Shown here: positions 39,998 to 54,100 of the stretch, in pieces
Numbering within the stretch: position 1 is the first letter of the stretch
Layout of the letters: every line of letters begins with the position of its first letter
Source of the DNA: Ciona savignyi
Lineage: Eukaryota > Chordata > Ascidiacea > Phlebobranchia > Cionidae
Length of the DNA: 64,000 bases
Assembly: GCA_000149265.1 (NCBI GenBank)
Contig: CH003407.1
Span: 1,357,373 to 1,421,372, forward strand
Reading direction: 5' to 3'
Notes under the pieces: model-generated
The model's input: the letters and a program-made list of their open reading frames with translations, nothing else
What the model was told of the DNA's origin: nothing
The model's database searches: none
Program-made: the position numbers and the translations under genes

Positions 39998-40798
39998 TTT
40001 TTACCGAGATCTGTTTTGGACCCAAAATGGGCTTGTCACCAAGACCGTATGTATAGAAGTCGGTATGTGTATCGTATGTTCTGCCAGCAAGGATAGAAAT
40101 GACGCACCCATCCATCGTCCACGAGGCCGCACACTTTTCCTCAGGGCTCTATATCGTTTGGTCTTAATTAAATTTTGTTTGCACATTAATGTTTTTTTCG
40201 CTCAGGTATAGCGGCCGCTTTTCGTATATATTTATTTAATCATATCCTTTTTTAATGACGTGTTTTACAACTGTTTTCTTTTGCCATCTTTTTCTGTGCG
40301 TTGATTTGATTCGTTTGACATTTTTTCAATACTGAGGAAAAAATGAATAGATTAAGACATTTCTGATGAATTGCGGCATTACTGTTTTCCCAAGTATTGT
40401 GTTTAATTTATAAAATGTCAAAAGCGTGTTTCACTGGCAAAATATTCGTAATGAAGCTGTCACTGAGTCCAATTTCTTATATTGACCCCAAGATATTCTC
40501 TACGCACTGTCTCTACTCTCAGAGGTGCGCCAATTAATTGAGGTTTTCTGTGTAAACGTCTCCTTGACTTGTGTGGTTCGTCGATTAACCTCAGTAGTTT
40601 TATACATCAATTCTATTAAGCAATAAAGGCGATTAAAGTACCAATTACGAGTTATATCGTTAGATGTTTCAACGATATAGATTCCAAATAAAACTTTCAG
40701 TATCGACACATACAAGATGTTTCTTAATATGTATTAGGACTCCCTCTCTTAGGAGCTCTCCGTTAGGAGCCTTCCGTCCGGAGCCAAATTGAAATAAA

Positions 40799-40846
<48 letters not shown>
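40799..40846. repeat. (TA)n microsatellite
   Basis: About 22 uninterrupted TA units. Likely length-polymorphic. Confidence 0.97.
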
Positions 40847-42180
40847 ACAGGATTATTCGACAGCTGCGGTAATAATAGTTCAGTGATGACGCAAATGTCG
40901 GCAGCGACGATTATAAATCTTATGTGAACATATGAGGTCGCTACACTTATACATATTTCTACATAAGAGCCGGTATATGTATTGGTCGCGTTAACCATTC
41001 GGCCACACGATCGTACGCCAAACAATGTTACCATTCTTGGTATCGAGTGTAATCACGTTATAGCGACACCTCACGGATCGGTGTTGTTGCTTAGATCATT
41101 TTTCAATCATTTGATTATGAAACGTGATAACGGCCGTGATGCCATATGGTTAGCTCGACTGATCAATACAAAGCATTCCGTTTAAAAAACAAACCCATCG
41201 CGGTTCCGAAACATACCCGGTAAAAATGCTTGAGAACGAACTTTCGAGTGTCAATCATTTTGTCTAAAATTGGAAAGATCAGAAATAAGGCGCTTAAAAG
41301 GCGGTGTTTCATTGCTGCAAAGTACAAAGTTATGCTATTAGTTTAGCCTAATGCACGAAACTCTTTACGCATGATGTATGGTTGTAAAAAGAAGTGAACC
41401 TAAACGTAATTCATATTGAAAGCACCTTTTGCCAGTGTATAATAGATGCAAACAAAATTTAATTCTAATAAAATATATTGAAATACCAATACATCTACAT
41501 TTTTAAGTTTTTCTTATACTGTAATTTAAATGAATTATGTAAGCTACACACCATATAAAAGAAAAAGAATAAATAAGCGCAAATAAAATATGCATACCAG
41601 AGGAATCCGTATAAAACCAGAAGATTGCATCGCGCTCGAATGACAATTCACCGAAGTTCGTGTTCGTGGATGCCCGTCATCAATCACAAAAACAACCCGA
41701 ATTATTCCCGAGTCGAAATTGAAGAAAAAATTACAAATTATAAGTCAAAAAAGCACGGTTTAATTAAAAAATTGTAATTTTTAGAACTGTAGCACTTTCT
41801 CCTCCGTCTTCCGTTTTCCGCGTTTTATATTTCTAGGTAAAGAACTTTGATCATTTGTGACCAGATAGAGAAACTAGACTAGAGTTTTTTAAACTGATAA
41901 TATTACATCTATGCCAGTGGAGCATTCAGTCAGATTTCTTTAGGATACTGGCAGGCTTGACCGGCCGCTACATCCCGAAATAATGATAACTCACAAGCGC
42001 TGGAATAACGGGACTTCTATGGCTTACATTCATGGTCCTGGTGATACAGCCAAACTATTGTATTGTAAACAATCTCTCCTTTAACTTTTTAGTTGATTGT
42101 AATAAGTACCGGTAGGCTATTGTTGATGAACCAAGAATGTAACGATAGAGCGGTACGCGTATCAGAAAGTAGTACCCATC

Positions 42181-45100
42181 ATGTCCGGTGGTGGATTTAA
42201 ATCTTACGTGGATCTGGCTGAGAAAGAATACCAGGTAGGTTTGGTTTTATCATGTTTTATTTTTATTATGGAATTACTATTCAGTTGTTAATGTTCAGTC
42301 GGTTAGGGCATCTTTCAGCCGAAAGGTTGTTGCATCCATGCCATCCAAAATACCTGCTAGCTTGGTCGGCAGTTCTAATTACTACAGGATCTTTTGGAGG
42401 GTTAAGTTTAGGGTCAGGATTTAACCCTTCAAGAGATACATCTAGTAATTAGAGGAACCTGGCTCAGTGGTGTCCAAGGCACTTTGCTGAAATCACCTAA
42501 ACCCTCTAGATTCGAGTATTACACCAAAAAAAGAAATTCATGTTTTTACTTTTTTTCCTATGTGGCAACGCCAATAGGAGAGAATCTGCTCACTAAACTG
42601 TGAAAAATAATTCTAACCACAGTTCTAACTATAACTTCATAAGCTTTTTTATTACAGTATGTAGTTTTCCTTCTTTTTTTACACTGTTTAGTTATATTAT
42701 CCGTGTATATATTTGAACATAGGTCAGCATAATTCTGCTACCATATATTTCCAGTACTGTCCACTGGTAAACAATAAGTGTGGGTGGTTAGTCACCACCT
42801 CTCAAGTAAATAACCGTTCATTGCAGAGAAATGAAAAGTTAACGAAAGCTTACAAGAAAGCATTTGAAGTACCACAGCAACTTCTTGAACAGCATTTGTT
42901 ACCTGGGGAAATAGCTATTGGTCATGCCAAAAAGGTATTGTTTGGGTTGTTGGTATATTTTGTTTTGTTAAATTGATTTGTAGCATTTACCAGTAAGGTT
43001 TCAATTAGTAGCATTACCCATCGAACCATAATGACTATGTATCTACAACTTAAATTTGGACCACTATATCATATGTGTATACGTAAAAAAACATAAACCG
43101 AGTTATATACTTTACTTATTATGTTCCTATAAGCTGGTTGGGTCACTAGTTTTAAATTCTATTCAGTACACAGTAAATATACAATCACGAAATGCATTAA
43201 TAAGGAAATTTGAAAATATACACAATTTGCATTAGCCCAAATTGCACCGCTGGTATAAGTTTACACTTACTCTAATTAATGCATATAAATGTGTAATTTG
43301 CCCCAAAGTAACCCCTAACATACAACCATCTTAACAAGTAAGTTAGTTTGCAATTTGTACCTACCCTTGATTTATTTAATACTTCCCCCACCAGGTAATA
43401 AAGTATGGGGCCCACGATGACCCATCCAAAGGAACTTCTGGAACCTTGATTTGCACCAATTTCCGGATCAGTTTCATCACAACAGAGAGACCCAAATATA
43501 ACCTGGTAAGTAGTATTTAAACTCTGGTACCGTAGAATACCGTATGTACCAAAAATAAAACTATTTTATAAGCCTATTGAATAATATATAATTGCAATAT
43601 TAAAAAATATGCATTTGTAGCTGCCCCAGAAGGCAACATGAATTGGCCTTGATTTTTGTATTCAACACTTTGTGTAGTTTTAAGTATTCAACACTTTGTG
43701 TAGTTTTAAGTATTCAACACTTTGTGTAGATTAAGGATTTCATGATTGCTATGATTAAAGCAGCTCGCTGGGCTTATATTTAGTTTATTAAAATCGGACT
43801 TGTGTCTTAGACCTTTTTAGATGTCAATTAGACAGAAAAAAAAGTTTCGCTTAGTTATCAATATTAATACATTATTTACATACCAGCAACTGATCTATTT
43901 TTTCAGATTGAAATCAACAATCTACTTCTGTCCAAGGAAGATATTTTATTAAACAGTGTGGAACACATATATGTTGGTAGGTGAATGTATTAAGAAATTT
44001 TGTTTTGTATCTTAAGGAAATGCTGTACAACGGGATATCGGTAATTACTATTTACGTGTGCATTTAGACATAGCATTATTATGTTTATACACATTAGAAT
44101 AAAAATTTGCAATTTCTTCCCTGCAACAGTGCAACATGTATAGATATTTATATTTTTAGAGAATAAATGAACATATTGCTACATGTTTGAATTAAGAACA
44201 ATCTTAAAAAAAGTTTAATTTTAAAATTCTTTATCCGTTTTGCATTGAATGTGCTTTGTATAATTTAATTTTTATTGGCCATAAGTGTCTACATCTGTCT
44301 GTTAGTGTCTAAGTGGGATTGCTACCATGCCTCAATTTTCCAGCTCTTGGAACAAGTTAATTTATTTAGTTACAACATTTCCGTCCCCATGGATAAAAAG
44401 ATGGAAATCCTATCCTTATAGCCAGTAAAATAATTCTCAATTTATGTATTTCAATATAAACATACGGGAACGTCTTGACCAAAATCTACAGAAATGTGTG
44501 AAAAAAAAATTACTGGCCATCACCTTTATACCGCAATATGTACTGAGTCTATACACAACGATATGAAGAATATCAAACGAATTTATTGAAGTTGCCTATT
44601 GAACCTCTAACAATGTTGTCCCTCTTCAGAACAGCGCAACAAACGCAAGAGGCTCACCCCAGGTTCAAGGGTCAAGGATGGGATAGAACGTTTGGAGCTT
44701 CATTGCAAGGATTTCCGGATTGCTGCTTTTAACTTCAAATTCACTTTGAAAGGGGAGGAAAAGACAGTGAGTTGACTTTTTCCACTGTTTTGTAGTATTT
44801 GCTAGGAATTCATCACATTTACTCCTTGTTTTTAAATAACAAAGCAATTTCTCTGGGTAAATTATGATAAAAAAAACTGTCAAACAAATCTGACTTTTAA
44901 TATAAATGAATCTTGATTATAGAGGGGTTATTGCCATCGGTCAACCAGCAAAGGATAACGATACACACGTTTTGTTGTTTTTTTCTTCTGATATCGTCTT
45001 TATTTTTGAAAAACCTCCAAATTACCGCAGGTGATCAAAGCCATCCTCCATCACTCTTATCCTGGCAATATCACCTTATTATTCGCATTTGACTTCCAAC

Positions 45101-48100
45101 ACAACAATGATGTTAATACAAGTAGGTTGTTTGCAATACTACTTATCAGCGCTGCTGTCATTCAAATCACTCATGTTTTCCAGTAATTTTATTTAACACT
45201 GAGTGGAATGTTTTATTCCTATGGTATTAATGAAGAATAAAAAACAATTCATCATTTTTAAATGAATAAAAGACAAATAAGGGTGGCGATAGTAATAGTC
45301 TCACCGTCGTCACGCTGTTTCATCAACACGCTATTAAAAATCATAGATTACCAACTGTATATCATAATTACACAGCAAAACTGCATGTTTAAATTTTTCT
45401 CGATAAAATAAAATAAAGAATCTCAGCCTTTACCTTTATTATTATTTCCTGAATTGTTTATATTTTTTTCAGCAAATCGGCAACTGTGTTTATGGTTAAG
45501 TGTTTTTTAAGTCTAAAAATTTAACTAAACCATATCACAAATGATCACTATAGCAAACTTAGCTATGCATCATGTTATACATTTCACGTTTCAGTCTATA
45601 TTTAGCTATAGCTTATTTTGTGTTATTTTGTTTAAGGCTTCCAATTTATAGCGATTAACCACTAAAATCAATTTTATATGAACTATGAGTACTGGCATGG
45701 TATGATGCTCATACAATACCTGTGTTTAAAATCTTTAAAAGCTTGGGAAAGAACGTCTTACCCAATACACCGATTGTGGCTACAATACAAATGATTGATT
45801 ATAGTTTTTCCAAATTTCCCTTAAGTAATTAATGTGGTTAACCGAGCTAACGCATACCAGTCCACCCTAATAGTCCATAATCGACTACTTTGCTTTGTTT
45901 ATACAAATCTTTGAAAATTAACTAAAAAATATGATTCTTAGTGAATAACAGGGGTTTTACTAAAATATAGATAATTACATTGTAGAATATAATTGCATAT
46001 GCAATATATATTACTAATATTCAAAAAAACTATGCAGTGGTATTGTATTTGCTGTAACCCTAGTACACTTAGCATGAACTTTAGTATATCTTATATTATA
46101 CTAAATTAATTTTAAATCTGTTAAGTTTTATTATTCCATGTAATGCATTAACTGCTGTATAAATTATATATAAATTTGAAATTCCGGCCTGAGTCATGCA
46201 CACAAATCTTATAAGACCATAAAAACACAATGGACTAACAATAGAAATATCATTAGCATGTACAACACCGTTATACCGGAATCATCGTGATTGGATGGAA
46301 TCGCTGAAGCGTTGCAAAGCCGACCAGGCATGGAGGGTGACGTCTATTAACGAGAATTTTACTGTTTCACCAACGTATGTTATTTCTATTTATTTTTCTA
46401 GTAGTTATCCACATCATGTGCACCACATGCTTATTCAAACGTCGATTTTGTTTGTTTGATCAGTTTGGTTACAAGTCGATTAATGAATAACTCTTGTATC
46501 AATTAAAATGATGTTACTTTATCGGAAATGGAATAAGTTAGGACTGCCTTTAAACGAATTCTGATCTGTTAAATGGTTTTGGAAAACTGATTGGTAATTT
46601 TAAAAATGACACCGAAATCCCCCAAAAATCAAAATCATTTTAACTTGACATTGGTTTGTATTGAAGAGTGACATTAAGTAATCTGCAATCATATAGTTTT
46701 TTTTCAGTAACTGATTGCATTTTCGATCGGTTTACATTCAGGGGTGCCTTTAATTACTACAGGATCGCTTAAAGCGCTTCCATCAAACGCTTGGAACCCC
46801 AACCCTCCAAGCAATACTGTAGTAATTAGAGCTACTGTACATTCAAAACTATTTATCCCTTTCTTGATTGTATAAATGATTAACTGACAACAAATCATTA
46901 AATCGTTGAACCCTTAACTGATAACATTACTATCCTGTCACTCTTTAATACAAAGTTATATCCAATTAAACAGATTAACATTTTTTGAAATTTTCTCTCT
47001 AAACAAAAAGTCTTGATAATTACTGTTAAAATGGTGGCATTGCAAAAGAATACCAATAATGGTGTTATTGGTGTATACATACATTTGTGTTATTATTTGC
47101 AGTAAAGATTCATGTATATTGACCAAAAAGCAATAATTATGTTCCATACCAGGACCTGAAATAGTCAATCAATTTGCACAAAGTCATAATACCACTTCCG
47201 CTGGTATTAAGCTCTTAGATAGTCAGTTAAATAACAGATTTATAGTGCAGATAATTGCAAATAAGCTAATTGCTAATTAGCTCATGATAAAGTACTTCCC
47301 GTTAATTTCAATTAGGTAGAATATTATATAAATAATTAACTAGCTAGAAGGAAGGGATTAGTTACAATACCTACTAATTAATTGGTACTTTTTATTTAAA
47401 AATGACCAAAACTTGGTTATTTATTGTGTCCAAAATACCGAGTATATTTAGATGTATTGTATGGAATGTGTTTAAAAAACAACCACCGTTTGCATGATGG
47501 TTTGTTCTTGCTCAACACACAGTCATTGTCTAAACCTGTGGTTTTAATATCGTTTACCAAGCTATGCTTCCACTGTCTGTACAACACACTAAAATAGCTT
47601 CTGCAATTGGATCATAGTTGAAGTATTCAGACAATGGAAATACCCTCCAGTATGACACTTCCTTCTGGTTTTAAACGATCATTGTCATTGCCTCATAGGC
47701 ATAACCTTGTTTAAAAAGCAAAGATTTAAAAGTGCATTATGTTGAAGCCATTTTAAGCAGAATCTTAGTTTAAATATACATTTTTAATGTTGATGTTTGA
47801 TTTTGATTTTAAACCATTATTTTAGCATTTTTAACATAATTTTCGTTCACATTAGAGATTTCCAGGGGTGCAATTTTAATGCAAGAGTTTGTACCCCTCG
47901 CACCCAGAACATTACACTTTAGCATGGCAGGGTATAAACCAGTGTGGATACCCCACCCTTCAGTCGTATGAGGATACAACCAATCCATTTTTATTCACAG
48001 GATGAGCTCGTATTTCGCAGTACCACGGAGTTTGACAGACAGCGATTTATCGGGCATCGGCAACCAGTATCACAATGATAGAATACCGGTATGTTGGCAA

Positions 48101-51100
48101 ACTGTTACCTATGCTCTCAGTGAACATCTCACCTATTCATCTATTATCCGTTATACCAAATGGTCTTTATCTTTTACGGTTTATTTTTTTGGCATTTTTA
48201 TCTTTTTTTTATCAAAACCTGTGGTTGATGCCATGTTACACCACATACCACAAGACAACACACTTTTTTGTGACATAATAACACCAACCGCATATATGAC
48301 ATAACACCCTCAATTATGACATAACAACTTCAATTATGACATAGTATTGGTGCTGGTCATCCACGAATGGTTGTTCAATTATGAGGTCATCAGAAATGAG
48401 GTCAGAATCAGAACTGGCTGGACAAAAGGAGGCCAAATTTCGAGATGCCGTCCAAACAGACGGATCCGAATTTAAACACCTAAGGTTTAAATTTTGTACA
48501 TTTCTTGTTTTTTTGCTTACAGATCTTGTGAAAGGATCCTTAGCAATAATGTGGATATAAATTTTGTGAATTCACAATTTGTGGTTGTGGTTGGTAGCTA
48601 CTAACTAGACGGTTGTGTCCTAAGGCCAAGGTACTCATAACATTGCCTGAACCAAGTGGATTAATGGGTCCAATTAAATTAAAGAATGTCCCAATTAAAC
48701 AACGAACTGCAATACCTCTGGCAAGCTAAGATTGGACACAAGGTAATCTTACAATAGCTTTTTTGAAAACGTTTCTTGCGTTTTTCCTTTTTTCCCCCAT
48801 TATATATTTCCAACAACAAATAACCAAAATGTTATTTTAACATGAATCTCCACTTTTAAAATATTCTTTCCAGGGTTGTGGATATCACCAAGTCATGCCC
48901 CACCGTTGCGCAAATCCAACAAAGTTTCTTAAAATTAAAGAATCTATGCATGCCAGGTGAGTGTAGTTGAAATGCACATTCATACTTTTTCGTCGTACTA
49001 CACAGGACATAGGCATTAAGTTCAGGGTTACAGAAGAGCATACCTTGTCATCCATGGAATTTTGATGAACCTGGCACTCTTGGCACGCTTAAAAACTTTG
49101 GCACGCCTGACAAACTTGGCAACCCGGACAGCAATACCGTGCAATTAAAATTGTTTTTTAAATGAATTAAAGTAACTTAAGCAAAAAAATGAAATGAAAT
49201 TCTGATTATAGCACCCTGCTTACTTTACACCCCTGACAAGTTATCAGCTATCCTGCAAAGCCAAATTACAAAATCCCGCAATATATAAGTTAGTTAGTTT
49301 AGTTAGTTATGTGCATATGGCATGATGCCATCGAAAATGGAATAAATAACATAATTTCAAATATTTCTTTTAGCTACCGAAGCAGATTACTGGGAAACGG
49401 ACGGACACTGGTTGTCATCCGTCCATGCCACCAAGTGGTTGCATCATGTTAACGCGATGCTGTCGACGGCAAATGATGTTTCTATGTGGGTGGCGGAGAA
49501 GGACCATCATGTCATTGTGAGAGGTGCGTCGGGTTACGGGGTTTTCCCCTCAAGTCGTTCGTAAATATAGCATGTATAAGTACAAAGTGCAATAATCCCC
49601 TTCTTACCCACCTAACAAAGAAGGGTCGACATTGACATCATTCTTGTAATTGACCCTAAAAAAATCTAAAAAATTAAATCTAAAAAATTCTAAAAAAAAT
49701 TAAACAAAGTTAGAGTTGACATAACCCTATGACGAAGTGGGATGGATATCACCCTGTAATAACCCCTTTTTCTGACAGAACAAAGTGGTATAGACATCAC
49801 CCCTGTGATTACCTCGCTCAGTCAGATCATACTGGACCCCCATTCTCGTACATTGGGGGGCTTGCAGGCGCTCATACAGCGAGAGTGGGTGATCGGGGGG
49901 TTTCCCTTCATGGACAGGTTGGGTCACCTGCACCAACCCACAGCAAATGCAGAGGAATCAACTGAAATGGTGGGTGGACCAGTTTTATTTTGTTTTTTAC
50001 TCATAACCCTAAACCTGTGGTTCCCAACCTTTTTAAGTTTACGCCATAATATTGATGCGATAATTAGTATGTGGCGCCCAGGAAAACCCACATAAATTTG
50101 CTAAGATTTTTTCTGTCACAATAAAATCGCACCCCAAAATTAAATGAAAAATGACTATGAAAATAAAGGGATTTTTAACATCCCACGAGCCAGATAAATG
50201 AGCTTTGCAAATGACACTAATTCATTTGTAACCCACTGCAATAAACTTTCTATGATAAGTGTGACATCATAAACTCAATTATTGTGTAACCTATAACAAA
50301 TAGATGCACAAAAATGTGCTCTCATAAAGTTTCAAATTGTTTTATATTTTCTAAAACAAGGCTGAAAATTCCGATCTTAAAACACGGCTGTTTTTCCATT
50401 TTTTAAGGCCAATGTTGTTATCTCACAATCCCCCATTATGACCTTACACAGTCCCCTGTCTTTCTTCTGTTTCTCGACTGCATCCACCAACTTGTCCTAC
50501 AAAACCCCACGAAATTTGGTTTCAACTCAACTTTCCTCGTCGTGCTCTCGGACGCGTTACGCTTGACCGCTTTCGACACTTTTATCTTCAACAACGAGCG
50601 GGAACGAACAAGGCGATTGGACCAATCAGAGGTGATAGTTTGATTTTGAATTTTTTTCCGAGGTTGTTCGTCGTTTAGCTTGTTGGTAGTGCATTGGACT
50701 GCCAACCGAAAGGTGGTGAGATCGAAACCAGCCATTTGCTAGTCAGTTATGTTGTTATGGGAAATGGGAACACAGTGCGCAATGCTTTTGTAGAGTTCCA
50801 GTTTTATAATTATACCACCAAATGAAAGGTGGTGTGATCGAAACCAATCACTTATGAGTCAGTTGTATTATTGATGGCATATGGTGTACGTTGCATTATC
50901 ACAGTTCCAGTGTTTTAGTTATACCACCAAATGAAATGTGGTGGGATCGAAACCAATTGCTTACGAAAATTAGTTGTTTTTTAAGTGATACAGTGCTCAT
51001 TGTTTGATTACATTTTCAGTGTTTTATAATTTCGTCTTAGTAATTAAATCGGAATAATGTCTGTAAGAATGTAGTGGCATTTTTAAACAATTCGTTCATT

Positions 51101-54100
51101 TTACCCATGCAGCAAAGAATGCGTGACAGCAGTTGGCAAAGTCTTCCACTATGGGCATGGGGTGCACAGTACAAGCCGCAAGATATGAAGATATTCAACA
51201 ACCCTCTCTATATGTAAGTTGGGCCCATTTCATCTGGATATTCACATTACATTTGTCATGACAAATGTAAATAAGAGGATTTCCATTTTGCTTGTTCCAC
51301 TTGCGATTCCAAAAATTCANNNNNNNNNNNNNNNNNNNNNNNNNNNNNNNNNNNNNNNNNNNNNNNNNNNNNNNNNNNNNNNNNNNNNNNNNNNNNNNNN
51401 NNNNNNNNNNNNNNNNNNNATTACTAATTACATGTGCATTTATACATGAGCATTATTATGTTTAAACACATTAGAATAAAAATCTGCAATATCTTTTTTG
51501 CAACATATTTATATTTTTAGAGAATAAATGAACATATTGCTACAAGTTTGAATTAAGAACAAGCTTAAAAAAATAAAAGTTTGATTTTTAAATTCTGCAT
51601 TCGTTTTACAAATTTGCTATGTATAATTTATTTTTTTATTCGTTGTAACTCTAATTGTCTGCATCTGTCCGTTAGTGTCTAAATTGCTATCATGCTACCT
51701 TTTTTCCAACACTTGGAACAAGTTAATTTATTTAGTTATAACGTTTTCCTGTCCCAGTGGATAAAAAGATGGAAATCCTATCTTAGACTGTTGCACTATT
51801 TAGCAATATGCAACAATACAAATTTGCCATCAAAATAATTCACATTTTTTGTACATTTCAATATAAACATACCGGAACGTCTTGACCAAAATCTACAGAA
51901 ATGTGTGAAAAAAAAAATTACTGGCCATCACCTTTATACCGCAATATGTACTGAGTCCATACACAACGATATGAAGAATATCAAACGAATTTATTGAAGT
52001 TGCCTATTGAACCCCTAACAATGTTGTCCCTCTTCAGAACAGCGCAACAAACGCAAGAGACTCACCCCAGGTTCAAGGGTCAAGGATGGGATCGAACGTT
52101 TGGAGCTTCATTGCAAGGATTTCCGGATCGCTGCTTTTAATTTTAAATTCACTTTGAAAGGGGAGGAAAAGACAGTGAGTTGGCTTTTCCCACTGTTTTG
52201 TAGTATTTGCTTAGAATTCATCACATTTACTGCTTGATTTAAATAAAAAAGCTTATATCTGAGTAAATTATGATAAAAAAACTTTCAAATCCCCGAATTT
52301 TTAATAAAAATGAATCTTGATTATAGAGTGGATATTGCCATCGGTCAACCAGCAAAGGATAACGATACACACGTTTTGTTTTGTTTTTTCTGATATCGTC
52401 TTTATTTTTGAAAAACCTCCAAATTACCGCAGGTGATCAAAGCCATCCTTCATCACTCTTATCCTGGCAACATCACCTTATTATTCGCATTTGACTTCCA
52501 GCACAACAATGATGTTAATACAAGTAGGTTGTTTGCAACACTACTTATCAGCGCTGCTGTCATTCAAATCACTCATGTTTTCCAGTAATTTTATTTACAT
52601 TGAGTGGAATTTTTTTATTCCTATGATATTAATAAAGAATAAAATACAATTCATCATTTTTAAATGAATAAAAGACAAATTAGAGTGGTTACAGTAATAG
52701 TCTTACCGTCATCACGCTGTTTCATTAAAATGCTACTATTAAAAATCATAAATTTACCAATTGTATGTCATTATTATACAGCAAAACTGCATGTTTACGA
52801 GTTTTCTTGGTGAAATAAAATAAAGAATCTCATCCTTTAGACCTTTACCATTAATATTATTTCCTTAATTGTTTATATTTTCCCTACAAATCGGCAACTG
52901 TGTTTATGATTAAGTGTTTAAGTCTGAAAATTTAACTAAACCATATCACAAATGATTACTATAGCAAACTTAGCTATGCATCATGTTATACATTCCACGT
53001 TTCAGTCTATATTTAGCTATAGCTTATTTTGTGTTATTTTGTTTAAGGCTTCCAATTTATAGCGATTTACCACTAAAATCAATTATATATAAAGTTATAA
53101 ACTATGAGTACTGGCATGGTATGATGCTCATACAATACATGTGTTTAAAATCTTTAAAAGCTTGGGAAAGAACGTCCTACCCAATACACCGATTGTGGCT
53201 ACAATACAAATGATTGATTATAGTTTTTCCAAATTTCCCTTAAGTAATTAATGTGGTTAACCGAGCTAACGCATACCAGTCCACCCAAATAGTCCATAAT
53301 CGACTACTTTGCTTTGTTTATACAAATCTTTGAAAATCAACTAAAAATACGATTCTTAGTGAATAACAGGGGTTTTAATAAAATATAGATAATTACAATG
53401 TAGAATATAATTGCATATGCAATATATATTACTAATATTCAAAATAACTATGCTGTGGTATTGTATTTGCAGTAACCCTAGTACACTTAGCATGAACTTT
53501 AGTACAATTTATGTGTGCATTTTTTTAGTAATCCATGTAATGCATTAACTGCTGTATAAATTCTATATAAATTTGAAATTCCGGCCTGAGTCACGCACAC
53601 AAATCTTATAAAACCATAGAAACACAATGGACTAACAATAGAAATATCATTAGCATGTACAACACCGTTATACCGGAATCATCGTGATTGGATGGATTCA
53701 CTGAAGCATTGCAAAGCCGACCATGCGTGGAGGGTGACGTCTATTAACGAGAATTTCACTGTTTCACCAACGTATGTTATTTATATTTATTTTTCTAGTA
53801 GTTATCCACATCATGTGCACCACATGATTCAAACGTCGATTTTGTTTGTTTGATCAGTTTGGTTACAAGTTGATTAATGAATAACTCTTGTATCAATTGA
53901 AATGATGTTACTTTATCGGAAATGGAATAAATTAGGACTGCCTTTAAACGAATTCTGATCTGTTAAATGATTTTGGAGAACTGATTTGTAATTTTAAAAA
54001 TGACACCGAAATCCCCAAAAAATCAAAATCATTTTAACTTGACATTGGTTTGTATTGAAGAGTGACATTAATCTGCAATTATATAGATTTTTACAGTTAA

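Larger units (their letters stand above)
39107..42180. other. intergenic region
   Basis: No gene supported in about 3 kb. It contains a SINE (39781-39997), a TA microsatellite (40799-40846), a tRNA-like SINE head on the minus strand (about 40955-41015, TGTGGCCGAATGGTTAACGC) and a direct duplication of a roughly 28-bp ACCAAGTATCAATTT-type segment near 39475-39530. Confidence 0.5.
44042..51319 (+). repeat. copy A of a 7.3-7.6 kb direct repeat (MTMR exons 5-14)
   Basis: Collinear with 51420-59015 over exons, introns and repeats, with scattered substitutions and small indels. It ends exactly at the N run. Read as one haplotype. Confidence 0.95.

Noticed and set aside
48090-48304. Read-through of MTMR exon 8 (VCWQTVTYALSEH)
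   Set aside because: The next exon beginning YWCWSSTNG restores the conserved MTMR sequence after the gtatgt donor; the read-through frame is intronic and diverges between copies.
48485-48602. Possible extra MTMR exon encoding SCERILSNNVDINFVNSQ (and the copy at 56160)
   Set aside because: Exon 9 joins exon 10 directly in phase (AG|G) and matches MTMR10 without it; no usable donor follows.
50690-50720. tRNA gene at the A/B-box sequence
   Set aside because: No acceptor-stem pairing or complete cloverleaf; the sequence is embedded in dispersed and tandem repeats, so it is a SINE head.
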